Shown here piece by piece: positions 12,379-13,036 of a DNA stretch of 13,036 bases. Under the pieces are notes generated by a model. That model did no database searches and was not told where the DNA came from. It was given only the letters and a program-made list of their open reading frames with translations. The DNA lies in assembly GCA_030754475.1 (NCBI GenBank), contig JASMAE010000095.1:1-13036 (forward strand), read 5' to 3'. Each line of letters starts with the position of its first letter. The stretch's first letter is position 1. Origin of the DNA: Rhodospirillales bacterium. Its GTDB lineage: Bacteria; Pseudomonadota; Alphaproteobacteria; Rhodospirillales; JASLLV01. Made by a program: the position numbers and the translations under genes.

Positions 12379-13036
12379 CGCCTTTCAGTCCTGACGATGA
12401 AATAGGCGGCCGCCGCGATTACGCCGCCGCCGAGCCATACCCATATCGCGGGCTCCTCACCGTAGAGCATGAACGCGAACGCGGCGATTATGGGCAGTTG
12501 AAGATAGAACGCCGGCGTGACGACGGCCGCGGTTGCCTCGACATAGGATCGGGTGAGGCATTGCTGCGAGAAGAAGGTCGAGACGCCGAGCAACAGGAGC
12601 CATCCGACCTCGGGCCATGTCGGCACGGCGGCGTAGTAGAGTGTCGGCCCGATCCCGATCGGCAGCATCAGCGCGAACATGTAGAACACTACTGCGTTAG
12701 GATCCTCGGTCAGCGCCAGCGCGCGAGTTGCCGCGTTGCCGGTGCCGTAGCACAAAGCGGTGAGCATGACGGCAAGCATCGGCCACGAGATCTCGACGAT
12801 GCCGGGGCGGATGACGATCAGGGCGCCGGCGAATCCCACCATGATCGCAAACGATCGGCGCGCGCCTATCGGATCGCCCAGCGTCCAGCCGGCGATCACA
12901 ACGGTGAATAGCGGCGCGGTGAAGAGCAGCGCCGTCGCGTCGGCCAGCGGCATGTGGGCGATGCCGTAGAACAGGCACACCATGCCGGCGTATGTCAGTA
13001 CCGCACGGCTGCCGTGGAGCAATCTTCGGCGCGTCC
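12375..13036 (-). CDS. EamA/DMT-superfamily permease, C-terminal part (cut by window end)
   Basis: The frame is open to the right edge of the window, so the first helices lie outside; about 220 residues are visible, against about 290-300 for a whole protein. No start codon is claimed: the leucine codon TTG near 13020-13022 is internal. Visible family blocks are the helix with PLADATALLFTAPLFTVVIA, then GFAGALIVIRPGIVEISWPM, and in repeat 2 TPAFYLQLPIIAAFAFMLYG followed by WVWLGGGVIAAAAYFIV. It resembles the tandem permeases at 10108-11938 in the first-repeat block (GFAGALIVIRPG against GFAGALIILRPG) but is clearly more distant than they are from each other. Its stop overlaps the peptidase stop, an end-to-end convergent arrangement. 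Substrate unknown. Confidence 0.85.
   Translation of the reverse strand, partial: TRRRLLHGSRAVLTYAGMVCLFYGIAHMPLADATALLFTAPLFTVVIAGWTLGDPIGARRSFAIMVGFAGALIVIRPGIVEISWPMLAVMLTALCYGTGNAATRALALTEDPNAVVFYMFALMLPIGIGPTLYYAAVPTWPEVGWLLLLGVSTFFSQQCLTRSYVEATAAVVTPAFYLQLPIIAAFAFMLYGEEPAIWVWLGGGVIAAAAYFIVRTERR

Noticed and set aside
1..13036. Search by eye for CRISPR arrays, rRNA, tRNA, riboswitches, transposases, integrases and toxin-antitoxin or defence genes
   Set aside because: No regularly spaced repeats, no RNA gene signatures and no such protein motifs were recognised on either strand.

Overview
This is a GC-rich chromosomal window that looks alphaproteobacterial, probably Rhodospirillales-like. 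The signs are a DUF1127 small protein, a GcvA-type LysR regulator, an acetoacetyl-CoA synthetase of the kind linked to polyhydroxybutyrate/ketone-body metabolism, several EamA/DMT permeases, and intergenic repeats whose chance translation reads 'ANVRFGS'. I recall that string from spurious short proteins in alphaproteobacterial genomes. No rRNA, tRNA, CRISPR array, transposase or phage gene was seen. The assignment comes from reading motifs only; no search was run.

Left part (1-3783): the N-terminal part of an EamA permease (minus strand, cut by the window edge), a DUF1127 protein (minus), a divergent LysR regulator (plus) with a clean T-N11-A palindrome just before its start, and acetoacetyl-CoA synthetase (minus). 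The last gene converges on lysR and overlaps its 3' end by 31 bp.

Centre (4160-9811): one tight plus-strand operon for a Na+-NQR-like membrane redox complex, in the order nqrB-like, (possible 51-codon ORF), nqrC, nqrD, nqrE, nqrF, apbE, nqrM-like, two-CBS-domain protein. Most junctions are ATGA overlaps or gaps of a few bases. NqrC, D, E and F keep the cofactor-binding residues expected of the family. ApbE is the flavin transferase that loads FMN on NqrC, and NqrM serves iron-centre assembly. Two parts of a classical NQR are missing: there is no nqrA, and the NqrB-like protein is only 264 residues and lacks the S/T-G-A-T site where NqrB normally carries covalent FMN. The electron path can therefore be read from NADH through NqrF and NqrD/E to NqrC, but the usual exit through NqrB-FMN to quinone is altered. 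This is the most interesting feature of the window.

The operon lies between two degenerate copies, about 75 bp each and in opposite orientation, of the same palindromic intergenic repeat (3938-4012 and 9927-10002).

Right part (10108-13036): two tandem paralogous EamA permeases (plus), a small HEXXH zinc metallopeptidase (plus), and a further EamA permease (minus, 5' part outside the window) whose stop codon overlaps that of the peptidase. With the one at the left edge, four EamA-type permeases occur in 13 kb.
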